DNA of 64,000 nucleotides from NCBI GenBank assembly GCA_037974335.1, contig CM075724.1, positions 71,542,850-71,606,849 of the forward strand. Reading direction: 5' to 3'. This document shows, in pieces, positions 11,714-24,800 of the stretch (positions within the stretch are counted from its first letter, which is position 1; the number at the start of each line of letters is the position of its first letter). The notes beneath the pieces are model-generated. The model saw only the letters and a list, made by a program, of their open reading frames with translations. It ran no database searches and had not been told where the DNA came from. The stretch is from Prionace glauca (lineage: Eukaryota > Chordata > Chondrichthyes > Carcharhiniformes > Carcharhinidae). The position numbers and the translations under genes were made by a program.

Positions 11714-13311
11714 CGGGGAAGGAGGATCCGAGTGGGCCCGGCGGTTTGGATTGCGTCTGTTTTAATGCAAGGAGTGTAACGAGTAAAACGGATGAGCTTA
11801 AGTCCTTAATGTTCGTGAGGAATTTAGATGTGGTGGCAGTGACGGAGGCGTGGTTAAAGGAAGGGCAGGACTGGCAGCTAAATATTCCTGGGTGTAAGTG
11901 TTTTAGGCGTGACAGAGGAGGGTTGAAGAGAGGTGGTGGGGTGGCGTTGTTAGTTCAGGAGCACATCACAGCTTTGCAGGGGAAGGATAATACAGAGGAG
12001 TTAGGGATTGAGTCGCTGTGGGTGGAGTTGAGGAATAGGAAGGGAGCAATTACAATGCTAGGGGTGTACAAAAGACCACCCAACAGCCCACGGGAAGTTA
12101 AGAACGCGCATGTTAACAGATTTTGGATAGGTGCAGAAAGAATACGATTGTTGTAGAGGGAGATTTGAATCTTGCTGGAGTGGGTTGGAAGGTAACTAGA
12201 GCTGGGGGTTCGGTTGGGGAGGAATTTGTAAAATGTGTGCTGGAAGGGTCCTTGGAACATTATGTAACTCGCCCGACTAGTGAGGGGGCTATGCTGGATT
12301 TAGTTCTGGGTAATGAAGAAGTTCAGGTGGTTGAGGTTGCAGTGGGAAAGCATGTGGCTAACAGTGACCACAATTCTGTCCACTTTAGGATAATAATGGA
12401 AAAAGATGAGTGCTGGGCGAGGGGGAGGGTGCTCATCTGGGGAAAGGCAAGTTACAGCCGGATTAGGTATGAGCTTATGAATACTGATTGCGAGAGGTTG
12501 TTTGTGGGTAAGTCCACGTTCGGCATGTGGGAGGCTTTCAAGGGAAAACTGAAAAAGTTGCAGGAAAGACATGTGCCAGTTAAGAGGAAGGATGGGAAAG
12601 GCAGGATTAGAGAGTCATGGATTACAGGGGATATTGAGGACTTGGTCAGGAAGGAGAAAGAGGCATATGTTAGGTCGAAGCAACTGGGAATGGAGAGAGC
12701 ACTGCAGGAATATAGAGAGAGTAGGAGAGATCTCAAAAGGGGAGTTAGAAGGGTGAAAATGGGGCATGAAATGGCTTGGCGGATAGGATTAAGGAAAATC
12801 CAAAGGCATTTTACTCTGATATTAAGAACAAAAGGGAGGTTAGAGGGAAAATCTTTCCTCTTAGGGACGGAGGAGGGGAACTGTGCTCAGAATCTGAGGG
12901 AATGGGGGAGATCCTGAATGAATACTTTACATCAGTATTCATGAAGGAGAGAGAGTTGGTGTCTTGTGCTGTCTTGGAGGGAGCTGTAAACCAATTGAAA
13001 GAAATATCCATTACGAGGTAGGAAGTGTTAGGGTTTTAAGGCAGCATAAAAACTGATAAATGTCTGGGGCCAGATGACATTTATCCCAGGCTGCTTAGGG
13101 AGGTTAGAGATGAAATTGCTGGGCTTCTGACACAAACCTTTGTCTCTTCCTTGGGCACAGGTGGGGTCCTAGAGGACTGGAGGATGGCGAATGTGGTACC
13201 ACTGTTTAAAAAGGGTTGTAGGGATAACCCTGGTAACTATAGGCCGGTGAGTTTGACGTCAGTGGTAGGAAAGTTGTTGGAAAAAAATCTTAGGGATAGG
13301 ATGTATATGCA
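11519..13311 (+). mobile_element. LINE-C, 5'-truncated and 3'-deleted, in copy A
   Basis: Begins in the last codons of ORF1 (GVFRQGLN) and passes a long G run (11684-11713). It encodes the endonuclease ([49 protein letters not shown]) and the linker, then reaches RT at [20 protein letters not shown] before stopping at DRMYMH. The 3' half is missing. Gene B carries a LINE-C with the same 5' junction (36975), so the insertion predates the duplication. Several frame changes are present. Confidence 0.85.
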
Positions 13312-13734
13312 TCCTATGTGTCGCGTCAGATGAAGTGACAATATTTCCAAAAAGCTCATCACAGGTAAGACACAAAACAAAAATTCGTATGGTGTCAGTG
13401 AGAGATTTACCAGGAAAGAAGACTCGGAAATTGAATCCATTCCATGGACATACATAAAAGTGCAATGTTGAGAGAACGGGTCCATTCTGCTTCTTTGGCA
13501 TGTCTCATTTTGTGTTCTGCATATTTGACCATTGACGATTCTAGATATCTGAACTGTGCTGAAATACTTTCAGAGAGAGCTGAGACTTCTCACTACCTGG
13601 TTCAGTATAATTGGAAGTTAAATTTATTTCAGCGCAAAGCGGATCTCCCCTCAGTAAGCTCACTGAAGATAGTAAATAAATATAATTCCACTCACTGCTT
13701 CAGGCAACACAAATTATTGCGGCAATAAGATTAT
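13312..13734 (+). other. Remnant of the V-C1 intron of copy A
   Basis: Starts with the right copy of the direct repeat (13325-13420). It continues through sequence homologous to 32000-32310 of copy B, which lies just upstream of B's C1 exon. Homology stops at about 13730 (TTGCGGCAATAAGATT) where L2 begins. The C1 exon expected here is absent. Confidence 0.7.
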
Positions 13735-14432
13735 GCTTGTTGCTTAACGAGCAGCGGGAACGGTCGACAGAGTCTATGAATGGGAGGTTGGTTTACGTGA
13801 TGGACTGAGCTTCATTTACGACATTTCGTAGTTCTTTTTGCAGGCTTGGACAGAGTTGGAGCCACCCCAAGCTATGATACAGGCAGAAAGAACGCTCCCT
13901 ATGGTGCATCTGTAAAAGTTGGTGAGAGTTGTAGGATACATGCTAAATTCCTCTGTGTTCCTGAGAAAGTAGAGTCGTTGGTGGGCTTTCTCAACTATTG
14001 GGTCTGCATGGAGGAACCAGGACAAGTTGTTGGTGATCTGAACAGCTAAACACGTGGAGGTCCCGACCACTTACACTTCATCCCCATTGACGTGGAAAGG
14101 GGCATGTCCTCGACTATGCTTCCTGAATTCGATGATTATCTCCAACGTGTTGTTGACATTGAAGGAGAGATTATTATTGTCGCACCAGCTCACCATATTG
14201 TCTATCTCTTTCTTGTACACTGATGCATCATTGTTTGAGATAAGACCCACCACTATGGTAGTGTCATCAGCAAAATTGGAAATTGAGTTGGAATGGAATT
14301 TAGCCACACCGTTATAGATGTATAAGGAGTACAGTAAGGGGCTGGGGACACCGCCTTCTGGCACATCAGTTTCGAGGATGATCATGGAACAAGTGTTGTC
14401 GCTTATCCTTAATGATTGTGATCTGTGGGTTC
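13735..14432 (-). mobile_element. L2 element, 3' coding part (first fragment)
   Basis: The minus strand encodes an L2-like RT C-terminal half: PSPLLYSLY, SNFADDTTIVVGLIS, NMVSWCDNNNLSFNV, then TNFYRCTIGSVLSACIIAWGGS. It is the downstream part of one element whose upstream part lies at 18389-18904. LINE-A separates the two. The 3' end was lost in a deletion that also removed the receptor C1 exon. Copy B holds the matching 3' end at 30916-31392. Confidence 0.85.
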
Positions 14433-17400
14433 GGAACATAGAACATAGAACATCACAGCGCAGAACAGGCCCTTCGGCCCACGATGTTGCGGCCGACCAG
14501 TTAAAAAACAATGCCCCTCTAACCTAAACCAATCCCTTTTCATCCGTAAACCTATCCACGGATCTCTTAAAAGCCCCCAAACTCGGCGCATTTACAACTG
14601 CAGCAGGCAGGGCATTCCAATCCCTCACCACCCTCTGGGTAAAGAACCTACCCCTGACATCCGTCCTATAACCACCCCCCCTTAATTTAAAGCCATGCCC
14701 CCTCGTGCTAGCTTTCTCCATCCGAGGAAAAAGGCTATCACTATCCACCCTATCTAAACCTCTAATCATCTTATATGTTTCAATAAGATCCCCTCTTAGC
14801 CACCTTCTTTCTAGCGAAAACAACCCCAAATCCCTCAGTCTCTCCTCATAGGACCTCCCCTCCATACCAGGCAACATCCTGATAAACCTCCTCTGCACCA
14901 TCTCCAAAGCCTCCACATCCTTCCTGTAATGTGGGAACCAGAACTGCACACAATACTCCAAGTGCGGCCGCACCAGAGTTGTGTACAGTTGCAACATGAC
15001 GCTGCGACTCCTAAATTCAATCCCCCTTCCAATAAACGCCAAGACACCGTATGCCTTCTTAACAACCTTATCTACTTGATTCCCAACTTTCAGGGATCTA
15101 TGTACACATACACCTAGATCCCTCTGTTCACCCACACTATTCAGAGTCCTCCCGTTAGCCCTATACTCGACACATCTGTTATTCCTACCAAAGTGAATTA
15201 CCTCACACTTCTCCGCATTAAACTCCATCTGCCACCTCTCGGCCCAGCTCTGCAACCTGTCTAAGTCGCCCTGCAAACTATGACACTCTTCCTCACAATC
15301 TATCACACCTCCGACTTTGGTGTCATCAGCAGATTTACTAATCCCCTCATCCAGATCATTAATAAAAATTACAAACAGCAGTGGCCCCAAAACAGATCCC
15401 TGAGGCACACTACTCGTAACTGAACTCCATGACTAATATTTACCATCAACCACCACCCTCTGTCTCCTATCTGCTAGCCAATTCCTGATCCAATTTCCTA
15501 GATTACCCTCAATCCCGTACATCTGCATGTTCTGCAGAAGCCTACCATGGTGAACCTTATCAAACGCCTTACTAAAATCCACATATACCACGTCAACTGC
15601 CTTACTCCCATACACCTCTTTGGTCACTTTCTCAAAAAACTCAATAAAGTTAGTAAGGCATGACCTACCCACTATAAAATCATGCTGACTATCTCCAATC
15701 AATTCATTACTCTCCGAATAACTATAAATCCTATCCCTAATAATTTTTTCTAAAACCTTGCCCACAACAGAAGTAAGACTCACCGGTCTATAATTCCCGG
15801 GGAAGACTCTGTTCCCCTTCTTAAACAATGGGACAACATTCGCTATCCTCCAATCTTCCGGTACTATACCTGAGACCAACGACGACCTGAAGATCAGAGC
15901 CAGAGGCTCTGCAATCACCTCTCCTGCCTCCCAGAGAATCCTAGGGTAAATCCCGTCCGGACCAGGGGACTTCTCTATTTTCAAACCTTCAAGAATATCC
16001 AGCACATCCCCTTATCAACTGCAAAACTGTCTAGTTTACACCCCTGCAACCCAGTGTTCTCCTCAGCTACATACATGTCCCCCTGCGTGAACACCGAAGA
16101 TAAATATTGGTTCAATGCCTGTCCAATCTCTTCCGGTTCCACAGACAACTTCCCTCTGCTGTCTGTAACTGGCCCTAATCTTGCCCTGTTCTTAACATAA
16201 CTATAGAACGCCTTAGGATTCTCCTTAATCCTATCAGCCAAAGTCTTCTCATGTCCTCTTTTAGCCCTTCTTAACTCACTCTTTAACTCCCTCCTAGAAA
16301 ATCTAAAGCTTTCTAGTGCACTACCTGAGCCCTCAAGTCTCATCCGAACATAAGCCTCCTTTTTCTTTTTAACCAACGAATCAACTTTTTTGTGCACCAC
16401 GGGTCCCTAGCTCTACCAATTCCTCCTTGCCTGACAGGGACATACCTATCAAGGATTCGCAGTAGCTGCTCCTTGAAAAAACTCCACATTTCGGACATTC
16501 CCAGTCCCTGTAGTGTCCTAGTCCAACCTATGCTTCCTAATTCTCTCCTACTAGCCTCATAATTACCCTTCCCCCAGCTAAAACTACTGACCCGAGGTTC
16601 ATGCCTATCCCTTTCCATCACTAAGGTGAACGTAACCGAATTGTCGTCACTAACACCAAAATACACAACAACTTCCAAGTCTAGCACCTGGTCTGGCTCA
16701 TTTCACAGCACCAAATCCAATATAGCCTCACCTCTAGTTGGCCTATCTATATACTGAGTCAAAAAACCTTCCTGCACGCTTTTTACAAAAACTGACCCCT
16801 CTAACGAGCTAGAGCGATCGCAATTCCAATCAATATTAGTAAAGTTAAAGTCCCCCATAACAATTACCCTGTTACTTTCACTCCTAACCAGGATCGTCTC
16901 CGCAATCCTTTCCTCAACCTCTCTAGAACTTTTAGGAGGTCTATAAAAGACTCCCAACAGGGTGACCTCTCCTCTCCTATTTCTAATCTCCGCCCATACT
17001 CCCTCAACAGACAAGTCCTCATCAAACTTCCTCTCTGACACTGTGATGCAGTCCTTGACTAATAATGCTACCCCTCCCCCTCTTCTACCTCCTTCTCTAC
17101 TCCGACTAAAGCATTTGAACCCTGGAACCTGCAACAACCATTCCTGACCCTACTCTATCCATGTCTCTGAAATGGCCACAACATCAAAGTCCCAGGTACT
17201 GATCCACGCTGCAAGTTCATCCACTTTATTGCGAATACTCCTCGCATTAAAGTATACGCATTTCAAACCCTGCTCCGCCCCACCCCCACGATGCCATGCA
17301 TTGCTGTCCCCATCTATGCCCCCCTCATTTTCACCCCCTCTACTCAGGATCCCACCCCCCCTCCGAATCTTTTTTTAACCTCCCTGTATAACCTTTGCAA

Positions 17401-18388
17401 ATTTACCCCCCAGGATATTGGTCCCCCTCTGATTCAGGTGTAGACCATCACTCTTATAGAGGTCCCACCTTCCCCAGCATGAGCCCTAATTGCTCAAGTA
17501 CCTGAACCCCTCCCTCCTGCACCATCCCCTCAGCCACGAGTTCAAACTTTCCCTCTCTCTATTCCGCTCTAAACTATCTCGTGGCACAGGCAAGAGTCCA
17601 GAGATAACCAGTCTTTCTGACTTGGCCTTTAGTTTCCACCCCAACTCCGTAAATTTCTGCTTAATATCCCCTTCCCTTAACCTCCCTATGTCATGCGTCC
17701 CCACATGAACTATAACTTGGGGTTGATCTCCCTCTCCCCTAAGAGTCCTGAATACCCTTTCCGATACATCCTGGACCCCAGCCCCTGGGAGGCAACACAC
17801 CAGCCCTGAGTCCCTACCATTTGTTCCGACTCTCCTATCCGTCCCCCTAACTGTGGAGTCCCCAATTACTAGGCCCAATCTTTTACATCCCCTAACCACC
17901 TGAGCTTTCACAATAGGCTCAGCCCCAGAGCCCTTTGGCTATCTCCAGTTGATTCCTCCTCGACTGTAACCTCCAGGACTGAAAACGTATTTTAGAGGGG
18001 AACAGCCCCAGGGGATTGTTCCCCCAATTGCTTCTTTACCCTCTTCCTGGCATTTACCCAAGACTCATTTCTAGGAGTGACTATCTCCTTATAACTCCTA
18101 TCGATGTCCGCCTCCCGAATTATGCGGAGTTCCTCTAATTCCACCTCCAGCTCCTTTACACGCTCCTCCAGAAGCTGCAATCGAACACACTTCCTACAGG
18201 TAAAATCACCAGAAACACTACTGGTGTCCCTCACCACATACATCCCACAGGAGATGCAGCTTACTGCCTGAACTGCCATCCCTGAAACAATTATCAGCAG
18301 AAAAAAAACATCAAAAAAAAACTTCCCACACACTTATAATTAGGTTAGAGGAGGTGGGAGGGTGGGATTCTCTACCAGTGTAGTGTAG
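14433..18388 (-). mobile_element. LINE-A, nearly full-length CR1-like retrotransposon
   Basis: About 3.96 kb, read right to left. The 5' UTR and ORF1 N-terminus (18333-17992) carry a Cys-rich finger (CISCGMY, CRKC) and coiled coil (LEERVKELEVELEEL). An SGNH-type esterase follows at 17911-17486 (VIGDSTVRGTD, HVGTHDIGRL). Next come the endonuclease at about 17400-16340 (GDFNFTNIDWN), RT from 16005 to 15433 ([36 protein letters not shown]) and the C-terminal part at 15408-14524 (FADDTK-like box altered). The TTCTATG tail starts at 14433. A few frame breaks make it inactive. It is inserted within the RT of an L2 element. Confidence 0.9.
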
Positions 18389-18904
18389 GAAGTCGAGGAT
18401 CAGGTCACAGAAGAAGGAGTTGATTCCCAGGCCACGGAATTGGGAGTTGGATATTGCAGTAATAATGAATAATGGCAGAACTGTAGTCAATGAAAACGGG
18501 TCTGAATAGGTATCTTTGTTATCTAGGTGCTCCAGGGTTGAATGTAGGGACAGGGATATGGCATCTGCTGTGGATCTGTTGTAGTGATAGGTGAACTGCA
18601 GTGGATCCAAGCAATTTAGGGGGGCTTTCAAAGCACTTCTTAATGATGGATGTTGGAGCCACCCGACGATAGTCATTAAGACATGCTACCTGGCTTTTCT
18701 TTGGTACCAGGATGATGGATGATTCATATGGAGTACGTAACTTATTTCAATTTCGACACAGAGAATGCTTGTCCATGCTGCAGGAGGAATTAGTGGTTGA
18801 CTGGAGCACGAGGCTCCCTGTCATCAATGCTAGAAAATATCAGCACAACCGTATAACTCGTAAGGCTTAAACATTCACGATAATCTTCTGCAAAGTTGCA
18901 GACC
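18389..18904 (-). mobile_element. L2 element, RT part (second fragment)
   Basis: Upstream half of the L2 interrupted by LINE-A. The minus strand encodes [31 protein letters not shown] and [18 protein letters not shown], matching the finger and palm of L2 reverse transcriptases. The frame is degenerate in places. Confidence 0.85.
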
Positions 18905-20310
18905 AAATGATTCAATTTGGCTCCCAGCATCACAAAAGTCAGCCTTCAATCATTCCATTTTACTCCACTTTATAGCAGGAAACGGCCGAAGGCATTGGAC
19001 ACTGCAAAGTCTCTGAACTCTGACAATATTCCAACAATATTATTGAATACTTGTGCTCTAGAATATGCTGTGCAGCTGATCAAGCTATTTCCATGCAACT
19101 ACAACACTGGCAACTACCGGGTAATGGTCCTGTGCACCAGAAACCGGATGTGTCCAACTGGATTAATGGATTAATGACTAACTCATCAATCTGCCCTGGA
19201 TCATCAGTAAATTGACAGAATGATGCAAGGATCAGCAACAGAGCTATCAAGCAGCACTTGCTTAGCAATAAAAATTCTTAATGAAGCTCAGATTGGGTTC
19301 CACGAGGACCATTCACTTCTTGACCTCATTTCAGCTTTGGTTCATTCGTGTCTAAAAGAGCTGAGCTGTAGAACAGAAGAACATCAGAAATAGGAGCGGG
19401 AGTAGGCCAACTTAGCCCTTCGAGCCTGCCCCGCCATTCAACAAGATCATGGCTGATCTGAAGTGGATCAGTTCCACTTTCATACTTTCTCCCGATAACC
19501 CTTAATTCCCTTGTCTATGAGAAACAGATCTACCCATGACTTAAATATATTCAGCGAGGTAGCCTCCAACACTTCGATGGGCAGATAATTCCAGAGAATC
19601 AACACCCTTTGAGTGAAGAATTTCCTCCTCAACTCTGATATAAACTGCCCTCCCCACGCCCCTCCCCCCCCCCCACACCCCAGTTATTTTGAGGCTGTGC
19701 CCTCTAGTTCTGCTAAAACTGATAAAACTCCATAATGGGTCACTTGAATCACCAGAAGTGAAACATCTCACACTTCTCCTAGCCAAATTCAAGATGTAAA
19801 ACTTATGGCTCAGGTGGGCTTCCGAAAACACGTTGGAGTTTCAGTCCTGAATTCTAACGATTTGATTACTACCCCTTCTACAAATATTCAATCCCTCTAC
19901 AGCCGACGAGCTGTGGCAGTAGTGTGTACTATCTACAAGATTTGTTACAGGATCTCACCCATTTTCCTTATACAAAAAACATTGAACTGACAAGCCTTAT
20001 CACCTGGCGGGCTTACCACCACTATCTGAAAATTAGAAGTATTTCTGATTGCTACTTATCAATATTCTGGAAGTCCCCCCCTCCCCTAACACATTTATAA
20101 CCTTGGCTTGTAAATGTATCACCATTCCTTTGCTACTGCTTCATCAAACACTAGGAAGACCCTTCTTAACAATACACTGGGTGTACCTGCACCTCCGCGA
20201 GTGCAGCAGTTCAGGAAAACGGCTTACTGTCACTTTCTCAAGGGAACTGTTGATGGACAATGAATGGATGTCGAATCAGTGACATCCATATTTAATAAAT
20301 GATTTAATAT
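18905..20310 (+). mobile_element. LINE-E, broken, with LINE-D inside (copy A)
   Basis: The first part (18905-19370) encodes [20 protein letters not shown] and [17 protein letters not shown], then [20 protein letters not shown], an RT fingers region of a non-CR1 LINE. The second part (19811-20310) encodes SRRAVAVVCTIYKI and ends with TTCTCAAGGGAACTGTTGATGG and AATAAATGA. The intervening 19371-19810 is LINE-D. The same LINE-E with LINE-D at the same point lies inverted in copy B at 27080-30915. Confidence 0.7.
19371..19810 (-). mobile_element. LINE-D 3' end within LINE-E (copy A)
   Basis: Minus-strand LINE-D tail (TTCTGTTCTA start, GGAGTAGGCCAA) and the C-terminal region [14 protein letters not shown], then a degenerate EVVEATSL-type end. 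A run of C at 19663-19672 interrupts the frame. The insertion point matches the LINE-D at 30313-30484 in copy B. Confidence 0.75.
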
Positions 20311-21740
20311 TTAGCCTTTATTTGGATCTGGGTGTCCAGAGGGAGGAATCACAGATCAAAATGGCCATGCGGTGGACAATCAAGAATTCCGATTGAATGT
20401 TAACCTTGATTATGAATGTGTTAGAACATACAAATGTAAGCCACAGTGTGACCACACTCATGCATTCCATCCAATATTGATTTCCTTGTGCGAGAAAGGA
20501 AGTACTTGCCTTGGAAACAGTTTAATAGATGCCCACAAGTTTGTCTTCTTGCATCAAGGAGTTGACATATGTATAGCAGATGTAAGCTGATGGATTTATA
20601 TGATCTGGCGCTTTTCATAACGAGAGGTAAACGAATTGGAAGATGGACACAATGATTATCAACGGAATAGATGTCGGTATATGTCTCCCCTGGCTGGGGA
20701 GCCGAGAACTAGTTATCGAAAAGGAGGTCCCTCATTATGGACTGGCATCAGGAGAAGTGAGTTCACTCAAAGACTTGTAGATCTTTGGAATCATTAACCC
20801 ATTCGGGGTGTAGATATTACACTACGTAGTTTATCCTTATATTCCAAAATTTACTGCACTTTACTACAGAACGGTTTTCTTTGAGGGAAAAGTCCATAGC
20901 GTTGCATGGAAGCAACTTCTAATTTTTATGATGAAGGTCGAGATTGATATTGATATATTTGTGATACTAAAATTGCGGGATCCCTGGATGGTGCAAAAAG
21001 CTGAGGTTGATGTAAATATAATCACATATGGTTTGAAAGTTGTGCTTCCGCCCAAATGAATTATGACTTTGAGCGGGAGAACGATTGAATGAGATTTTTA
21101 CCTTTTAAAAATGAATAAACAGGGTAGGTACGAATAATGTATTTACAGTTCTGGGTGGCGCTAGAACACGAAACCTAAGATAGTGGCTAAATCAAAATGA
21201 CCTCACGACACACCGAATGTTAATGCGCATTTCACTACGGAAGAAGAATTGACGTCACCAGGCTGTACGCTTGAATGTGGAAAATAGTCTGATGCATGCG
21301 AGAGGATTAAATGGAAGGAAATGTATTTGGCTGCAATCTGATGGGTGGACGTTCGTATACAACACTTTCATAGGCAAAAACCTGTTGAGATGATTGCCCT
21401 GTTCCTGCGTTGTAAGTACAATAACATAACTGAACCAACGAAATGGACGTACCGTCTCCCATCACAAAAGGCCAGGGACCCCAGTTACCTTTCTTCCCAT
21501 TTGAAGCCTCTAATAATTTATACATCGATTGGTATGTTTTTGCGGAGTTTCAACATTGCAAGAATTCGCGCTGATCCAAATTTCAGAACCTTGTTGTAAT
21601 TACATCATCTGCCCCTTCCTCCTATTCCAGGCAATTACAACAGAGGTTACAGTCAACCCATTACAGACATGTCGTTTCAGTATTCGCACAATGGGACTGC
21701 CAGCCCGTCTGTAATCAACATCACTGGACTCTGATGATGT
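20311..21740. other. Region between copies A and B; old CR1 relic
   Basis: Mostly unrecognised, A/T-rich sequence between the two converging receptor copies. At 20690-20840 a plus-strand relic reads like a CR1 C-terminus (ELVIEKEVPHYG..SGEVSS.KDL.IFGI). The 3' UTR of gene B should lie in 21740 downwards on the minus strand. I could not identify a convincing poly(A) signal. Confidence 0.4.
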
Positions 21741-21890
21741 TCATGCGATCCAGGATTTTTCTCCTGGGTTGTTTCTTTTGATTTCAGCGTACTCCACTTT
21801 CTCTTCCCTCTGTTTCATTGCTGATGTTTTCTCGGAAAAGATGAGATCCAAAGACGCATAAGTTAATTTACCATTGGTGGGTTGCTTGGC
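21741..21890 (-). CDS. Gene B exon 7: ITIM-bearing tail and stop
   Basis: Begins after acceptor GCTCCGACAG. It encodes 49 residues and ends GEKSWIA then TGA at 21743-21741. It contains LTYASLDL and, 23 residues later, VEYAEI. Both fit [IVLS]xYxx[ILV], and the pair resembles the ITYADL and EYASI motifs of SIRP tails. The spacing suits tandem SH2 phosphatase binding. Charged linkers ([13 protein letters not shown]) separate them. Confidence 0.85.
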   Translation of the reverse strand, partial: AKQPTNGKLTYASLDLIFSEKTSAMKQREEKVEYAEIKRNNPGEKSWIA

Positions 21891-24800
21891 CTGTCGGAGC
21901 AACAATGACATTTCAGTCGCGTTTTTCGCTCAAATTATATTTCTCAGGCTTTCAGTGTGTCAGAACTGGTTGAAATTAACTTTTATTCTCAATCTTACCA
22001 GGACATAAACGGTGCTACCTTCGTCCCTTATTTCCCGCTTTCCTGTTTCAGTGAGCTCTCTGAGGTTGAGAGTAGCGCAATTCGGGTTCCCCGCCTCTCC
22101 TGCGCACACGGTCTGATTAGAATTTGAGTGAAATATTAACGTTTTATCAAATCACGAAAACAACTTTGAGGACAATGACAACAACAAAAAAACAAAAGTT
22201 GAGTAGAATTCCCGAAAATCAGATCTGTTAATGAGATCGTGGTAATCACACAATTAGAACGGAGAAAACTGGCGCTATTTATTTGAATATTGATTCGCAG
22301 TCAATGTTAACATAACACATTCTGGTCGAGTGAAACTTGCGCATGAGCTAAGCAACATCGAACATTTTTCTGGCTACGGGGTTGATTATTTCAGATTCCA
22401 CACCCCCCACGCCCACACCTCCTCCTCACAGGGTCACGAGGCCCCTTACAGCGGTCAGCGAACAGGTCCAGTCAACATACACAGGACACTCAGAGATTCA
22501 TGGTGCGGCTATTGGGTGATAATAGAATCATAGAATCTGTACAGTGTAGGAGGAAACCATTCGGCCCATCGAGTCTGCACCGACAACAATCCCACCAAGA
22601 CTGAACCCCCGTAAATTCACATATTTACTGGTAATTCCCCGTGACATGGCAGGGCAATTTAGCTTGGCCAATCAACCTAACCTACAAATCTTTGGACTGT
22701 GGCTTAAACCAGGGCACCAGCAAGAATCCCACACGAACGCGGGTAGAATGTACAAACTCCAGACAGTCACCTGAGGCCGCAGTTGAACCCGGGTCCGTGA
22801 CACTATGTCATTGTATCCCCTTTTATCATACAACGGAGCGGTTTATCTTCCCAGGCGGACAATTAATTCATCTAACTGATACTGACAAAATGCAAACATC
22901 TGCTGTCTGCACGCGTTGGAGAATCCCTGGACTTATATATCATTGTTGTAACAATGGGACACTGACTACACATTCACCTTGGAACTCCAGGAAATATGGA
23001 ACAATATATTTACGCCCCCCACCCCACCCTGCGCTCCCCTTCAGCATTTTCGACATTCTGAGCCTATCAATATATCAGTGACGTTAATGATTTTCACATT
23101 GAAATAGCAACCTATTTCCCATCACTGAAACTGACCTGTTTCTTGGACTTGTCGGTTATTTCCTCAGCAGCCCTCCTGTCTGTTAGAAAAAGGCAATACA
23201 TCAATGATCAACTTCATCACCTGAAATGTTTTCAGCAATAATTACTCAACGTTGGAGCAAAGTGATCAGATGCATCAGCAGTTAAAATGTAACAACTGGT
23301 GCTGCATGTGGCTGGGATGGGATCCACGCGACAACAGAACACAATGCCAATTACAAGCAAACCAAGGCAATGCAGATTCGGAAATTGTGAATTAAAAGCA
23401 GAAATTGCGGAACATACTCAACAGATTAGACATTGGTTACCTTTCCGGGTCAGTGTTCCGACACAAAGGCATTGACCCAAAACATTTATCTCCACAGATT
23501 CTGAGATTTGAATATCTCTAACATTTTCTGATCTTATGTATTCCTTTTACATTCGTGTTCCAGGTTCACGGCGTCCACCCCATTGTTGCTATCCCTACAA
23601 GTACAGTCACATGCTAGTGACGATTAACCGACAGAATTCACAACGCCCAGAACAAAAATCCAGTTATGTTTAATGTTCATAGTTCTTGACATTCTGAAGT
23701 TTATATCCAGTTGAGGATCTTATTCTCGTCTCAGCACTGGGCCCTCGAACGACAAAACTTCTGCCAAAATCTAGATTCAACTCTGCACAATTTCAGCTAC
23801 CTTTGTCACACGATTACGCTATTTTGAGACGTGAGAACACAGTGGTGAATCAGGATGCCTTACCATCAGATCCACCTAAGTCGCAGCGTTTGAAGCGAAT
23901 CAGCAGTATCGCTGTCATCATTATAATTATTAGCACACCCACAACAGATCCAGACACCTTGAGATAGAGAAACATCCGGTCTCCTTTACCTAGTGAAGAC
24001 AAAGTTTAATGTTACGATTTTCAGGAGCAAATGATGCGAAACATATGAGCAACGTTAGTTGTTAAGCCGTACTGACATATCAAAATTTTCGTCGCATGTC
24101 TGGGTGTCCCATTTTGATTTCCCTGCGAGACCTCAGAACAATCGTATTAAACTACCGGAGTTCAACACAGATTAAAACAGATTGTACACTTGTGATAACA
24201 TCAAGCTTTTCTTGATTATATGTAATGTTTCAAGCAATAATTATACAGCTTTCTGCATGATGTAACATTATAACGTCTGCCTCTGTTCTCCCAAATCTCT
24301 CAAACAGATAACTCCTGTACCAATTAGACAAGATGCATTATTTGAAAATTTATTAAATAATTTAAGCAACGAGTTATAGTGGATAAAATTGGCTATTAAT
24401 TGCACCACGCTTCCTATTGATATATCCATATAACAGCTCATTGTTTGTATGCTGCATGCAAGTTTTCGCTCAAAGTTAATCTTCTCCCTTCTGCCGAACA
24501 TTATAGTCTTTTGTTGCTGATCCTCAACCCATCCCAGTCCTCTGGTCTACCACTATCCTTTGGCACGTTGCAGATCCTTCTTTTCAATTGAACGTTTTCA
24601 TTGACTTCTTTGTTAATAATGCATTTTCCTCTTTCTCGTGCAATCCCTCATTCTGTTTGGGATAAACACCTGCTAATCATTTTGCACAAGCTGTTTGAAT
24701 ATCTGCTCATCTAGTGACCTGTATCATAATTTGTTTACCCAGTTTATCTTGCAGCTCCTCGCTCATCGCATTTTACTTGCCATTTTTTCAGGTGAAAACA

